NCBI RefSeq assembly: GCF_001659605.2
Contig: NC_035165.2
Location: 11,218,445-11,282,444 of the forward strand
DNA length: 64,000 bases
DNA from: Manihot esculenta
Taxonomy: Eukaryota > Streptophyta > Magnoliopsida > Malpighiales > Euphorbiaceae
Direction: 5' to 3'
Shown: in pieces, positions 1 through 12,457 of the stretch
How positions within the stretch are numbered: position 1 is the stretch's first letter
Layout of the letters: each line of letters starts with the position of its first letter
Notes under the pieces: generated by a model
The model's input: only the letters and a program-made list of their open reading frames with translations
The model's database searches: none
What the model was told of the DNA's origin: nothing
Program-made: the position numbers and the translations under genes

Positions 1-946
1 TAGGAGCAGGGTTACTATGAACCGAATTAGACACATTCTCTACATTCTCTGGCTGCAACTCTTTCCGCAACGAAGGACAATTATCCTTCATATGCCCAAA
101 AATTCCACATGAAAAACAAACCATATGCAACGCCTCATATTCAATACGTCGAACTCTCCGGTTCAGCTTGAATTTCGACAAAAGAGGCTTCGTAACATCA
201 ACTTCAACACATAATCTCGCAAAATGCCCTCTTGTCACTCGGCTAGTGTTATTATCCACTCTGATAGGATCTCCTATCTTCCTCCCCAATCGCATAAGAA
301 AATCCTCATTAAAATATTCAATTGGAAGGCATGGAAAACGAACCCAAACTGCCAAGCGTTCCAAGGAAACATTAAATGGATCAAAATCCGGGCACCATTG
401 GCGAACTGACAAATAATGATCAGCTATAATCCATGGTCCACCCTCCAGTGCAAAATCAAAATCTTCCCTACTATTAAATCGAGCAAGAAAAAAATCGTTG
501 TCCAGAGCAATTAAGTCAATAGGGGATTTAGGTTTCCAGAGTTCCTTCACCCTTCGCGATAAATAGGCATACCCTATTGATCTTCCAATCAGCTTGATAA
601 TCAAGGAGTTCTTCCATGGTTTACAATAACGAGATTTCTCAATTTTAGTAAGTTTAATATTAGGGCACTTTTCATCCTCCTCATCCTCTTCCCCATCAGA
701 AAGCTCATACGACTCCTCATCATTCACTTCAACTGTGTCAGCAATCACAGTCTCGTTATTAGGACTCCCATTGACTAGCATATCCCTAAACGAAGGACCC
801 ATTGGAGACGGTTGTCCAACAGACTCAAACTTTCTACCGTCTTGTTCTTCTAAAGAGAAACCTCCTTCACCATCTTTACGCTTCCTACGGCCATTATGTT
901 GCAAAAGATCATCCTCTTCCATATCCTCATTGCCGGAATCTGACAT
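1..946 (-). CDS. LINE ORF1-like protein (DUF4283 + CCHC knuckle), 5' part
   Basis: Reading the minus strand from the ATG at 946 (protein begins MSDSGNEDMEEDD) the frame stays open to the window edge, about 315 codons. An acidic, low-complexity N-terminus is followed by a DUF4283-type region (motifs PWKNSLIIKLIG, ALEGGPWIIADH, VWVRFPCLPIEYF) and then a zinc knuckle with exact CX2CX4HX4C spacing (CFSCGIFGHMKDNC, complement of about 78-119). This domain order is what plant L1-type LINE ORF1 proteins and their nuclear relatives have; it suggests RNA binding within a retrotransposition complex. An in-frame stop lies just upstream of the chosen ATG. The rest of the protein and any endonuclease/RT ORF2 would lie to the left, outside the window. 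I see no frameshift or stop, so the fragment is either young or a host-retained copy. Confidence 0.8.
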   Translation of the reverse strand, partial: MSDSGNEDMEEDDLLQHNGRRKRKDGEGGFSLEEQDGRKFESVGQPSPMGPSFRDMLVNGSPNNETVIADTVEVNDEESYELSDGEEDEEDEKCPNIKLTKIEKSRYCKPWKNSLIIKLIGRSIGYAYLSRRVKELWKPKSPIDLIALDNDFFLARFNSREDFDFALEGGPWIIADHYLSVRQWCPDFDPFNVSLERLAVWVRFPCLPIEYFNEDFLMRLGRKIGDPIRVDNNTSRVTRGHFARLCVEVDVTKPLLSKFKLNRRVRRIEYEALHMVCFSCGIFGHMKDNCPSLRKELQPENVENVSNSVHSNPAP

Positions 947-1046
947 TCCGGTGGAATCACAATCGGCAAAAGTTCTAGAGCTATTGGCGGCTTCGGCAAG
1001 TTTTCCGAATCTAGCAGCAAGCGAGAATCATGAATTATATTTTAAC

Positions 1047-1742
1047 AGATATTATATACTTTGATACGGTAATTTAAAAATTAATTAAAATTATAAAAAT
1101 AAAGGTAGAATATCTGAGCAAGCGGAATGAAATGCCTTGTTTATATATAGATTTAACATTAATTTTTATAATTTTAAAAAAAATTATTAATTAATTTTTT
1201 AAAATTTTAAAATATTTATTAATTAATTTCTATATCAGATATATTTTAAATTTTTTATAATATTTAACGAATAAAATTAATGGATAAATTATTAATAAAT
1301 TTTTTAAAATATTAAAAATATTTTAATATATTTTTTAAAATTAAAAAATTAGCTGAATTGATCCATGCTTTAATCATTTCTAAATTCTATGGATACTAAA
1401 TCAGTAGAAAATTTTTTTATTGTGATGTAAAGCACGTGGAAAAAAAATTAGACGGGAATGATTTATTTTTCTATAAAATTTAAAAATTTTATCAAGAAAA
1501 TTTTGAATATAATTAATAATAAATTAAAATATTTTTATTTTTTATGCAGTGAAATTTTGAATATAACTAATAATAAATTAAATTATTTTTATTTTTTTAT
1601 GCATTATGATTAATTTGTGTTTAGTTGTAAGTTTAGGAATAAATCATAATTTTAATTTAAGAATGAGCTAATATGGAATAGGCGAATATCACAGAGTGAT
1701 CCTCCCAAACCCATTCCATTTCCACATTTACCCTTTAGAACC
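1047..1742. other. AT-rich intergenic spacer upstream of RGP
   Basis: Nothing coding is visible. The stretch is long A/T runs with short repeated phrases (for example aattttaaaat and attaatta variants). Its right-hand 200 bases become less AT-rich and presumably hold the RGP promoter. Confidence 0.6.
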
Positions 1743-1753
1743 TCTATATATTA
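1743..1753 (+). promoter_or_regulatory. Probable TATA box of the RGP gene
   Basis: The sequence tctatatatta lies about 110 bases before the RGP start codon, followed by a pyrimidine-rich leader (ctttctcttctagg, tcttgcttcttcatc). This spacing implies a transcript start near 1775-1785 and an ~80-base leader. Inference from sequence only. Confidence 0.5.
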
Positions 1754-1856
1754 ATGTGATGCAGCCAGAGACAAGCCACCACTTTACTAGCAGAAGGCAA
1801 CCCCATTTCTCATTTTCTTTCTCTTCTAGGCTAGATCTTGCTTCTTCATCTCAACC

Positions 1857-4209
1857 ATGGCAGAATCTTCTGTCAAACCCACTCCTCTCTTGAAAGATGA
1901 GCTTGATATAGTGATACCCACAATTAGAAACCTCGATTTCTTGGAGATGTGGAGGCCATTCTTTGAGCAATATCACTTGATCATTGTCCAAGATGGTGAC
2001 CCAACAAAGACCATCAAGGTCCCTGATGGTTTTGACTATGAGCTCTACAATAGGAACGACATTAATAGGATTCTGGGTCCTAAGGCCTCATGCATTTCAT
2101 TCAAGGACTCTGCTTGTCGCTGCTTTGGTTACATGGTCTCAAAGAAGAAATACATCTACACTATTGACGATGATTGCTTTGTAAGTTCTACTTCTCCTTT
2201 TTGGTTGTGATTTACTAGATTTGATTCAATATTTGAATTTATAATCTTACTGTAGCTTATGGTGTGCTTGACTATACTTTTTGTTCTTCGGTGTAGTGAA
2301 TGATGAAATGTGTAGCTTGTAGTGTTATGAAGGATGAGAAATTATGGATCTTCATGGTTATGTAGGATTCGTGATTTTGTGGGCTTGATCTAGTGAAGAA
2401 TTATAGATGCCTTAATGAAGCTGTCGGTGGTGTTTTAAAAGTTATTGAAAATCTAGATCTTGACATGACGTTTTTGTCGGTGTTCTATTTTCTGTTCTTT
2501 TGGTTGTATTGTTCTTTAATGGGTGTTAAGTGGATTCACTCTGTTGCTTTCTTAGCTGCATTTGCAGTTTGATGGAAGTGTTTCGTGATATTTCCTCAAC
2601 TATCTACTGATAATGGTTCTGTTGCTTCTTTGAGAAAAAAAAAAAAAATTTAATGCAGCTTTGGGGGCTAAAAGACATGATATGTGACTTAGTTCTTTAA
2701 CAACATTTAGATCTTCAGATACCATTATGTCTATTGCTTTAAAAATTGATTAGTCTGCTGTCCCAGTTCAAAAGTTGCAATGTTAATACTTTGACAATAT
2801 CATCCCAAGATCTGGTAATAAGGTCCTCTGCAGACAAAACTTCCGAGTTCTTCTGTTCATAAAGTGAACCTCGGATGGTGTCTCCTGCATTGTATGGTGG
2901 AGGATCTGATAACAAACCGGCATCTCAGAAAGCCAATGCTTTTATCTTCCATCAGCTCTTGGCTCGCTATGATGCCTACACTACTAACGCTACCTCTCTT
3001 TGATCTAGGAGTTATGATTCTGAGTTAGGCATTTGCAAAATGGATTAAAAATAAAAGTTAGATGGGTATATAGAGGCCAAAAGCTGACATTTATGAGTGC
3101 ATCTAGTTCTGTTGCTGAAACAGTTACATAACTTTTGTTTATCATCTAATCCGTATTGTGCAGGTTGCCAAAGACCCGTCAGGCAAAGAGATCAATGCAC
3201 TAGAGCAGCACATAAAAAACCTTCTGACACCATCCACTCCACATTTCTTCAATACTCTCTATGATCCATACAGAGAAGGTGCAGACTTTGTTCGTGGATA
3301 TCCTTTCAGTCTCCGAGAGGGTGTTACCACTGCTGTTTCTCATGGTCTCTGGCTTAACATTCCTGATTATGATGCTCCCACCCAGCTTGTGAAGCCTCTG
3401 GAGAGAAATACAAGGTGTTTGGATCTGAACCTGAAATTACTTTGGTCGAGAGAATTCAATGGTTAACAATGAGGGAATATTTTCTCATATTGATTTATTC
3501 ATTCCTTTTCATTTTAGGTATGTTGATGCTGTTCTGACTGTACCCAAAGGAACCTTGTTCCCAATGTGTGGCATGAACCTGGCATTTAACCGTGAGTTGA
3601 TTGGCCCTGCAATGTACTTTGGGCTCATGGGTGATGGTCAGCCAGTTGGCCGCTATGATGATATGTGGGCTGGCTGGTGCATGAAGGTATTTTATTTATC
3701 CCAACAGTGTTGCTTCTCAATTTGTTTCAGATTGCATTTAATCAACCTCAAGTTGTTGGTCTTAATATCTTGCTGGCTAGTTCATATCTAGCTCATACAA
3801 CGAACATTTAAACTCACTTTTGCCGAATCATTGAACTTTGTAGGTGATATGTGACCACATGGGTTGGGGTGTTAAGACCGGGCTGCCCTACATATGGCAC
3901 AGCAAAGCAAGCAACCCGTTTGTTAACCTGAAAAAGGAGTACAATGGAATATTTTGGCAGGAAGAGCTGATCCCATTCTTCCAATCTGCAGTCCTTCCAA
4001 AGGAATGCACTACTGTTCAAAAATGCTACATTGAACTTGCCAAGCAGGTGAAGGAAAAGCTTGGGAAGACAGATCCTTACTTTATTAAACTAGCAGATGC
4101 CATGGTCACTTGGATTGAAGCTTGGGATGAACTCAACTCTTCTGATGCAAAACCTGCAAAGCTACCTAATGGCACTGCCAATAGAAGAATTCAAAAACCA
4201 GTTATTTAG
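1857..4209 (+). CDS. RGP: Reversibly glycosylated polypeptide / UDP-arabinopyranose mutase (GT75), 4 exons
   Basis: Exons 1857-2180, 3164-3414, 3518-3686 and 3844-4209 join in frame with GT-AG introns to a 369-residue protein, close to the usual 355-370 for this family. Family knowledge: RGP/UAM proteins interconvert UDP-arabinopyranose and UDP-arabinofuranose at the cytosolic face of the Golgi for cell-wall polymers, and autoglycosylate on a conserved arginine. Seen here: the N-terminal block [18 protein letters not shown], the acidic motif IDDDCF (Asp104-106) at the end of exon 1, the block YPFSLREGV whose Arg159 matches the reported glycosylation site, [22 protein letters not shown], and the tail block [14 protein letters not shown]. 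The start is the first ATG after the TATA box and matches the family N-terminus. No defect is seen. The C-terminal ~20 residues ([17 protein letters not shown]) are variable in the family. Confidence 0.95.
2181..3163 (+). other. RGP intron 1 (983 bases)
   Basis: Bounded by gattgcttt/gtaagt and attgtgcag/gttgcc. It is T-rich, with a short poly-A run near 2637-2650 and no inserted element that I can recognise. The other introns are short (3415-3517 and 3687-3843). A large first intron is common in this gene family. Confidence 0.8.
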
Positions 4210-5440
4210 CCTATCCTTCCTAGTACTAAATTTGTTAGTTGCCTATTTATTATAGCTTTATTACTATTGTTATTATTATTTTTTGAGTATTTTAGAGGTA
4301 TGTAATATTTTTTATTGTATTTGATATTGAGTTTAGATATGAGATTTGAAATTGAATTTAATCAATTATTCTTCAGGGAAATGATTGAGATGAGTTTGAA
4401 ACTCTTTGGTGACTAACAGCATTGTCTGTTTCCTTCTGATATCATTGGCTCCACATTTTGATTTTGTTTGGTTGGAATGAATTTGAAATTTGAACCACAT
4501 GTATTTGAAATTTTCTCCCTCCAGAAAATGGGTGTTGATTTAAGGGCGTGTTTGGATCTAGCAGACATTGTCAAAGATAGAGAGCCCCACAGATCTCTTT
4601 ATTGCTGTCCGGGTTGAGCTGGCAGTTTGTGTGGATCCAATCTTTGGAACTGTGGGAGGTCCAATCATTAGAAGGCCTTCCATGTAGCAGGGTCCAATAA
4701 CTTTCAATCTAGTTATTAATTATTATTTTCATATACATCACTACTAATTTTTAAATTATTTAATACTAATATGTGGAAAAGAACATAATTACTTATAAAA
4801 TATTTTAAATAAATTATTATAATTTTTTTTAAAATTAAAATTACTAATTAATTTTATTGATTTGTGCATGTAATTTTAGGGAGTTTTTATAAAATTCTTA
4901 ACGGATTCTCGAAATATCTTCTACAGCTGTAACCGATTGACAGCGAACTTTCCTTCCACGCACATCTCCGCTTCCGAGCTGAAGATAATCAACCTTCTCA
5001 ACGCTGCGTTTCGTCCCATCTCCACGCACTCCTCAAGACTTCCGTAATACGCACCGTTTCCGTTGTGTTCTGCGCATCGTTTTGAATACTTCAGTTCGGT
5101 GAATAACTTGGCTGCTTTTGGATTCAACTAGCCGTTGTAATCTCCTCGGAAGTCCAGGTCTCTAAGTTAAGATTCACATAATTTGAAAATGAAATAAAGA
5201 AAAGAAAAAAAAAAAGAATATGAATTCCATGAAAAAAAAGAGAAAGAAACGTTAGAAGAGCTGCACTTGTTCTAGATCGAATTGAAATGATTTCTTCTAA
5301 TTTAAAGTTCAGTTTTATAAAAAGTTATTATTACTATAAAAATTTAGTGAATGTAGAAATTTTAATTACTTATATAAAAGTTTATAAATTATATATATTG
5401 AAAAAAGTAATTTACAATTTTATATTTTTTAAAAAACTAT
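4210..5440. other. RGP 3' flank and intergenic DNA
   Basis: The first ~120 bases are T-rich with AATAAA-like variants, consistent with a 3' UTR. From about 4540 to 5160 composition is more balanced (for example ggatccaatctttgg), but I recognise no gene. A short minus-strand reading frame at 4921-5127 has no recognisable domain. Confidence 0.45.
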
Positions 5441-6580
5441 TAAATAAAAAAATCTAAACTTTTACTATCTTTATTATAATTTAAAATTTTAAACAATTAA
5501 TTTTTTTATATTTATCTCAATTTTAACTATTTATTTTAATTAATTTTGATAAAAAACTTTTAATACACATATAACGTATAATTATTTTTTAAAAAACATA
5601 TTAAATAAAAAAATTAAGACATTTATGTTAATTTATATTTATATCTAAAATTTTAAATAATAAAGTAAATTTTTTTATTTGTCCCGATTATAATTGAAAG
5701 AACTAAATTGAATTTGAAAAGTTATTAAAAGATTATAATGTAATCCAATTTTATTTGACTAATAAAATAGTCTTTAAAATATATATTTTTATTTCAACAA
5801 TGTTTTTTTTAATTTCATATTTACTTCTATTTTCATTTAATTTAATTAAAATTTAAATTATAAAAAAAATTATAGTATTTTATCATATTTAATATTATTG
5901 ATATAAAATATAATTTTTGTTGAATCTAGTCAATAAAGTAATATACATAATAAATTAATTTATTATATAGGTGAGCAAAATAAAAATATTAAATATCTCT
6001 AATAATTTACTAGAGACGTGATTAACGTATCTAAATTTTTATAAAAATTATAAAAGAAATAACTTTATATACTAAAATATATAATATTTCATTTTATTTA
6101 ATACTATTAATATAAAATATAATTTTTCATATATTAAAAATATATATATATACATATATGGTGAGTATAAATTTTTAATTAAATATTTTAACATATAATA
6201 TTTATATGTGATATTTTATATAATAAAATATTTATTTATAATAACTGTTTATTTAATAATAAATATGAGAAATATAAAATAAATGTACTTTCAATATAAA
6301 ATTTAAATTAAAAGACTATACGTTTATTAATATATAATTTTAAGTATTATATTATAATTTGCCACTAATTTTTTAAAACTTAATTTAATTCTATCGACTA
6401 TAATTCTGATAAATTGAAAAATATTTAATTTTATTATTATAAATTTAAAGTTTTGAATAAAAACATGAATTAACGTAAACGTTAAATTTTTTTTTATGTA
6501 ATATATTTTTTGAGAAATAATTTTATGTGGTATGATTAAAATTGAGAAAGATGTAAAATGATTAATTTTATTATTCAAAT
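5440..6580. repeat. AT-rich dispersed repeat, copy 1
   Basis: This stretch and 7080-7990 share an ordered series of phrases: a ttttttatttgtcccgatta block (5670) against ttttttattttatctcgatt (7115), atttgactaat, aaaatatatatttttatttc, ataggtgagcaaaat against ataggtaaacaaaat, and a tail that reads as similar spurious minus-strand peptides (IQNFKF...KLN.. FI.II...KL). Divergence is high. It is non-coding, and the class is unknown to me. Confidence 0.55.
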
Positions 6581-7079
6581 TTCTAAAATCATCACATAAA
6601 TATAAAAAAATGATAAATGTTTAAATTTTTTTATTTAATAACCCTTCATTTAAAATTAAGAATTTTATAAAATTTTAATTGAATTAATTTTTTTAATAAT
6701 TCTCTTATTTATATTAATAAAATGAGGTCCATCTTATTAATAATAAAAAAAGAAGGTGAAGAGTTGCACATGTAAATGTGACATTGAAATGAGTAAAAGC
6801 AGTTCATGTATTAGTTTGCTATTGAAACTAGTATAAGTGGGGGGAGACTTTTACTTCATAAATTCGATTTTTATTATTATTATTTTTTTTTGTTAAAGAT
6901 AAAAACTTTATTAGAGATTTAAGAGGCGTAAGGCCCAATATGATCAAACTATAAATTCATATAATAATATATCATGACGAAAAGAAAAATTAGGTCCAAC
7001 TCATCCTTATAAATAAGGCCAAATTCAAAACAACTCTTTAGATTAATTAAATAAAAATTAAAAAAAATAATGATCATGT

Positions 7080-7990
7080 CTCAAATATTAATTAGATAAT
7101 AAAATTAAAATTTTTTTTATTTTATCTCGATTATAATCAACAGAAATAAATTAAATATAAAAAGTTATTTAAAAATTATAATATAATTTTTAAAATTTTA
7201 TTTGACTAATTCTTAAAATATATATTTTTATTTCAATAATATTATTTTTTATTAATTTCATTATTTACTTTTTTCATTCTATTTTTATATACATATTTTA
7301 GTTTAATAAAAATTTAAAATGTAAAAAAATTATAGTATAAAATATATAATATATAATATTTTATTTTATTTAATATTATTAATATAAAATAAATTTTTTT
7401 TATCGAATCAGTCAATAAATTAATATATATTACAAATATAATTATTATATAGGTAAACAAAATAAGAATATTGAATATCTCAAATAACTTATAAAAGATG
7501 TAATTAATCTATCTAAATTTTTATAAAAATCATAAAATCATGAATTTATATAGTAAAATATGTATATTTAATATTATTAATATAAAATATAATTTTTTAT
7601 GTACTAAAAATACATGTATAATTTATAATAAAATATATAAATAAAATATTTTAATATATAATATATATGTGTAATATTTTATTTAGTGAAAATTTATTTG
7701 TTGTAAATGTTTATTTAATATTACATTTATAAATATATAGTAAATGTACTTTTAATATAAAATTTAAATTAAGGGATTATATAATTTAGAGATTATATTA
7801 TAATTTATATTATAATTTGTCATTAACTTTTTCAAATTCAATTTAATTTTTTTAATTATAATTGTGATAAATTGAGAAAAATTTAATTTTGTTATATAAA
7901 ATTTAAAATTTTGGATATAAATATGAATTAATAGTGAAACTGCAGAAAATAATTTAAAATTATTTTCCAAATCATAGATAAAATGTTAGA
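7080..7990. repeat. AT-rich dispersed repeat, copy 2
   Basis: Direct-orientation relative of 5440-6580, with the same order of matching blocks. The gap between them (6600-7080) includes a poly-T followed by gttaaagataaaaacttt near 6885, which resembles the A-tail end of a minus-strand LINE or SINE. Confidence 0.55.
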
Positions 7991-9035
7991 AAATTGAAAA
8001 ATTGATTTTTTAATTTTTTTTATAATTATAAATATCTCTAAATTCACTAAACTGAAATTAAATTTTGTTAATACTGGATCAGTCCAATAAGAGATAAAAT
8101 ATTATCATATATGATAATTGAATTCTCAATCTTACAACATATAAAACTCTTTTGATTTCTTGCCTAACTGTCTAAAATTACAAGAAAATAACCTAACTAA
8201 TGATAGTGGGAGTGATTGTTGACCGACTGCAATTCCCTGCCTTAAAATCCTCATTTCATAGTCTATTCATATTTCCATTTCCCTAAAGGCGTGCGAGCTT
8301 TATTAGTCCCACGCACTCTCCCTGCTCTTTCTTCCACACCCACATAACAGCTGATTTAAAGAGTGGTTGCATTAATCTCTTTAATTAATTTTTCTATTTT
8401 AATTTTATTTTATTTACACTAACAAGTTATAACTAAACTAAATTTAAAATAATAATAAGTTTAATTTCATTCTTTTTGTGTTTAACTTTCTACCGCCTTC
8501 ATCTGTATCAGTTTCTTCATTGTATCTAATGAAAAAAAAAAATTAATCCTTTAAAACAAATGTTAGAGTTGAATTTTGGAATAAAAGTTAGAAAGAAATT
8601 AATTTTTTTTAAAAAAAATCTCATGCATATTTGAGCCAAATTTAATTCGATACTTAATATTTTTCCATATCCTAATTCCATCACTCCTTTTTTCAACTCC
8701 CTCTACCTCTAATAAGGTCGTTATCAATGCAATCTCTCATTCTCCAATTCCATGAGGTCTCTCCGTTAAATTCGATGAACTCAATCTCAAATTTGACGGT
8801 AAAAATTTATTTATTTAAATAATGTTCATATGAAATTAAGATATAAAATCATAATGGATGAAAGATAAAACAGTGTGCAAAATTTAAGTTAAGCGGTGTA
8901 GTTTGGAGTCAAAACGGTATGTATAAAAAAGTTGAGTCTGAATAGGCTCAAAGAATGAGCTTCTCTACGTTTTGGACAATTATTTGATCGAAGAACATGT
9001 TACCTACAGCTGTAACATATGTCTCCCGTTAGCTT
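7991..9035. other. Intergenic, no gene seen
   Basis: AT-rich, with a somewhat more mixed segment at 8160-8360. No open frame of note, no terminal repeats and no recognisable RNA gene. Confidence 0.5.
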
Positions 9036-9946
9036 CTAATAAGAATTGATTTTGCCTCCTTTATCTGTTGTAGTGGTGACTGTCTTTCCCTTATTGTCTC
9101 TCCTTTCTTCCATGGTATTCTGAGGATTGCTAGAATTTATAACCTCTATAATTGCCTCTATATTGTTGCGTCCCTGTCGAACCGGAATTTCTATAATTAA
9201 AATTCCAATTATACTGCTGTTATGACTGCCAATCAACACACTCTTCTGCCTTTTTTGCTATCTCAATGGCGTCTGCCAAAGTGAAAATCATAGCTACTCC
9301 CATCATACAGTAAATTTTGTGATTCAGGCCCTCTGACAATGAGTAACCTGCTGGGCTTCGTTCTCACAGTTTTTACACCTCGCCTGCAACCTCAAAAACT
9401 CTTGGGTATATTCATCCACTCTTCGGTTCCCCTATACACAGTTATGATACTGGTTATACAAAACCTGAGCGTGGTCGCTAGGCAAGAACCGTTGTTCAAT
9501 CATCTGCTTTATCAACACTCAGTTTTGTATGGGTTCCAGCCTCCTTCGATAGCGTTCGTTTTGAATCAAATTCCACCAGGCTGCTGCACCCCCTTTTAAC
9601 TTATAGGCCGCAATCGGAACCTTGCGATCCTCTTCTACGTTCATAAATTCAAAGAAACATTTAACCTCTGCCAGCCAATCAAGAACAAATTTCACATCCA
9701 ACGAGCAAGAAAAGTTTTAAAGGTCTATCTTGATCTTGTAACCTTCCTGATAATTCTGATAGAGATTTGCAAGCACAGGATTGACAACCATAGGATTGAC
9801 GACCACAGGAATGGCGACTGGCTGGGGGTGTGCAGCGGTGGTGGGTTGGTGGATTCCTTACTGCAGAGTCAGCTGTCCAATCATCTCCCTCAATTTTGCC
9901 AAAGATGCCTCAATCGCAGCAAGTCGCGCTTCTTGGTTATCTGCCA
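9036..9946 (-). pseudogene. Decayed gypsy gag gene
   Basis: Read from the ATG at 9946 (start MADNQEARLAAIEASLAKL), the minus strand encodes a Ty3/gypsy capsid region: DWLAEVKCFFEF, KVPIAAYKLKGGAAAWW, then QMIEQRFLPSDHAQVLY and RRVDEYTQEFLRLQARC. Several in-frame stops interrupt it, for example a TGA where the family has Trp after LEPIQN and a TAG before GNRRVDEY, and the frame is lost towards 9240. A serine/glycine-poor tail with EERRDNKGK at 9036-9239 is probably the degraded linker before the zinc knuckle. No protease, RT or integrase follows on the left, so this is a truncated fragment. It resembles the family of the old element OG described at 15496. Confidence 0.75.
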
Positions 9947-9958
9947 TGGTCGAACTTT

Positions 9959-9970
9959 GCTCTAATACCA
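9959..9970 (-). other. Primer-binding site of the decayed gypsy fragment
   Basis: The minus strand reads TGGTATTAGAGC, one base from the canonical initiator-Met tRNA primer site TGGTATCAGAGC. It lies 13 bases before the gag ATG and three bases after the putative LTR end (TTTATCA). Confidence 0.7.
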
Positions 9971-9973
9971 ATT

Positions 9974-10430
9974 TGATAAAGAACTATTTAGATTCCGTTA
10001 GGAGTTTTAACTAATATCCTTTATTAATTTAAGACGAAATAAGAGAAAAGATAAGATAGAAAACGAAAAGTCTTATTGAAATTCCTCAAAAATTGAAAAG
10101 TGAGTTTCTAATAGGTAAGGGATGCTATTTATAATAGAAACAAAATTCTAATATGCAAAATTATGAAAATGTCTAAAATATCCAAAAAAAATAATTAAAA
10201 TGCAAAATTGACCCCCTAAACGATAGAATTTCCATATCAAACTTTGTGACAAGTTTACAGCCCTCGTCTCACGTTTGAAAGGTGCATTTCGAAATTCTCT
10301 TTCCAAAAAGCTATCGTGAGTCTCAATCAGACGTCGGCAGCAAAAGTTAAATCCAGTCTACGTCTACCGTAAAATTCAAGACTAGTTGTTTCATGTTATA
10401 CGAGATTAAATAATTAATTATGTGAAACAA
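9974..10430 (-). repeat. Probable 5' LTR of the decayed gypsy fragment
   Basis: Starts at tgataaag next to the primer site. The segment 10010-10330 shares ordered phrases with 15190-15480 (ttataatagaaa, aaaattatgaaaa, gcaaaattga, cctctaaa/ccctaaa), which flanks the integrase end of the old element. Its outer end is uncertain; tgtgaaaca near 10430 would give a TG...CA element. Confidence 0.45.
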
Positions 10431-11214
10431 TAGAGCGCATTTAGTGCATTTTTACTGAACCAAATGACTTAAATAGTAGTTCTCTCCAAATAGTAATTTT
10501 ACTTCTTAAACTACTAGTCAAAGCATTTGGATGCATTTTCAAAATGCCAATACTTGAAAATGCTAATTAAGAAAGTTAAGAATAATTCTGTAACTTGTTT
10601 TAAAACAACATTAAATTCGTAAAATATTTTTTAACAATAAACCCGATATTGAAAGAAATCAAAACTGAAATTAATATGTAGAATAAAGCTAATGGGAGAG
10701 TAGAGAGCACGAGGATTGATGAAAGAAAAGTAAACGAGTATCAAGAGCAAAAGAAAAAGAAAATCGAAAAGGAGAAAAGAGATAGAAATGTCTAATCAGA
10801 ATTTCCCAAAGGGTTAAGAAAGAGGGTGAAGATAGATCCAATGATTGTGTTCAAATCCGTTAATGAACAGAACTATAAAGAAAGGGATTGAGATAACTGG
10901 TAAGTGCAAGCTTTCAGACACAGACAATGGAATCTCATGGCAACACATGGCCTCTTCCCCATGTAATAATAATAAAAAAAATTATAACAAAAACAATATA
11001 CATCGGACTAAGAAGAAACCTCCAGGTTCACGGTAATAGACACCTAGGGAAAGTCGATTTATACTAGCAAAGAAAGGTGAGAATACCAAGTGTTACTATA
11101 GCTTTCTTTCTATCTATGGCAATTTAGGAATCGTCCCATCAAAACACCAACCCATCTATCAATCTTTCTATCTTCTTCATCACCTTCTTCTTCTTCTTCT
11201 TCGTCTCAATTCAC

Positions 11215-11234
11215 AGAGAGAGAGAGAGAGAGAG
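11215..11234. repeat. (GA)n microsatellite
   Basis: Ten uninterrupted GA units follow a (CTT)n tract. Such GAGA tracts are known binding sites for BASIC PENTACYSTEINE factors in plants; relevance to the CRC-like gene 1.6 kb downstream is inference. Confidence 0.9.
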
Positions 11235-12406
11235 CTATGGCTATTAGTTAGTAGTAGTAGTGCATGTATGGTGCGGGTGACAGTGACATGAGCTTGCAGC
11301 TTCTGTCTCTTTCAGGTTTCCTTGTATAGCATTGCACCCACAAAAGACGGAATCAATACACAGGTTGCCCTCTCTTCTCTATCTTTTCATTCATCCATCT
11401 TTTTGGCCCCACCACTTTCCTTCAACTATCTCATCACTTTTCTGCCCTAATTTTTTCCCAATAATTCCACCCCTCTTACATTTCTTCTTCTACTTTTTTA
11501 TATTATTCTACCTTTTCATACCCTTATTAACACTCATGCTAGCTACCAGATTAGTGAATTATCTCTCCAATTTGTTAATTAGGGTTCTAATCAACCCTGC
11601 AAATATCTTCAATACCATCAAATATATTAATTTTATTTGATTGTTTAAGATATATTTTTTGATGAGCAATAATTTTATTAAAAGAATATCAGAAAAAACT
11701 TAACAGGGGTTCAGGGCACATTTCGTTACTGCAATCAAAAGCAAACTCCAAGTTACACTTGAGTTTGCTTTTATTCTGAAGATATTTTTTGGTAATTTCA
11801 ATTTTATTGAATTTTTAAAATTATATTCAAGTGTGTATGTAATTTTTAAAATTATATAAATTTTAAAACTCCAAGAATTTTTTTTATGAATGTTCACAAT
11901 TTTTTTATTGATATACTATCAACAATTATTCATATCGCTATTATATATTATTTTTTACTGTTATAAAAATTTTTGCGATTAATTCTAATATTTATTATAG
12001 TCATATAAAGACTATAATAGAATCGAGATATATATTTAAATTCACTTTGTACATAAAGTTCTAATCCAATTTGTATAGCAAGTCTCATTAGTTAAGTCTC
12101 AAACTCCTCATATATAAATATTATCACGTAGGATCAATAAATTAATTATTTTTAGATGAATTTATTTCATAGTTAAATTGATATTTAAATTTATAGCATC
12201 TTTGCTGTAATTGAAAAAAAGAAAAAATTGTACCCATTGAAGTAATGAAACATAACATTCATGTTTGAAATCAATTAATTCCATTTTGAAGAGTTAAAAG
12301 CTTGAATTATAAAATGTTCAATTCAATAAAAAAAAATGTCACAATAAATAAATACTATAATAAATCTAGCCTTCAAAAAGCATACCTTATATGCTATTAA
12401 GAACGT

Positions 12407-12410
<4 letters not shown>

Positions 12411-12453
<43 letters not shown>
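12411..12453. repeat. (TA)n microsatellite
   Basis: About 21 perfect TA units; likely length-polymorphic. Confidence 0.95.

Positions 12454-12457
<4 letters not shown>

Noticed and set aside
4921..5127. 68-codon minus-strand frame after RGP
   Set aside because: No family resemblance that I can name and no flanking gene structure.
11280..11345. Possible microRNA precursor near a GA/CT-rich block
   Set aside because: No known plant miRNA sequence and no convincing complementary arm nearby.
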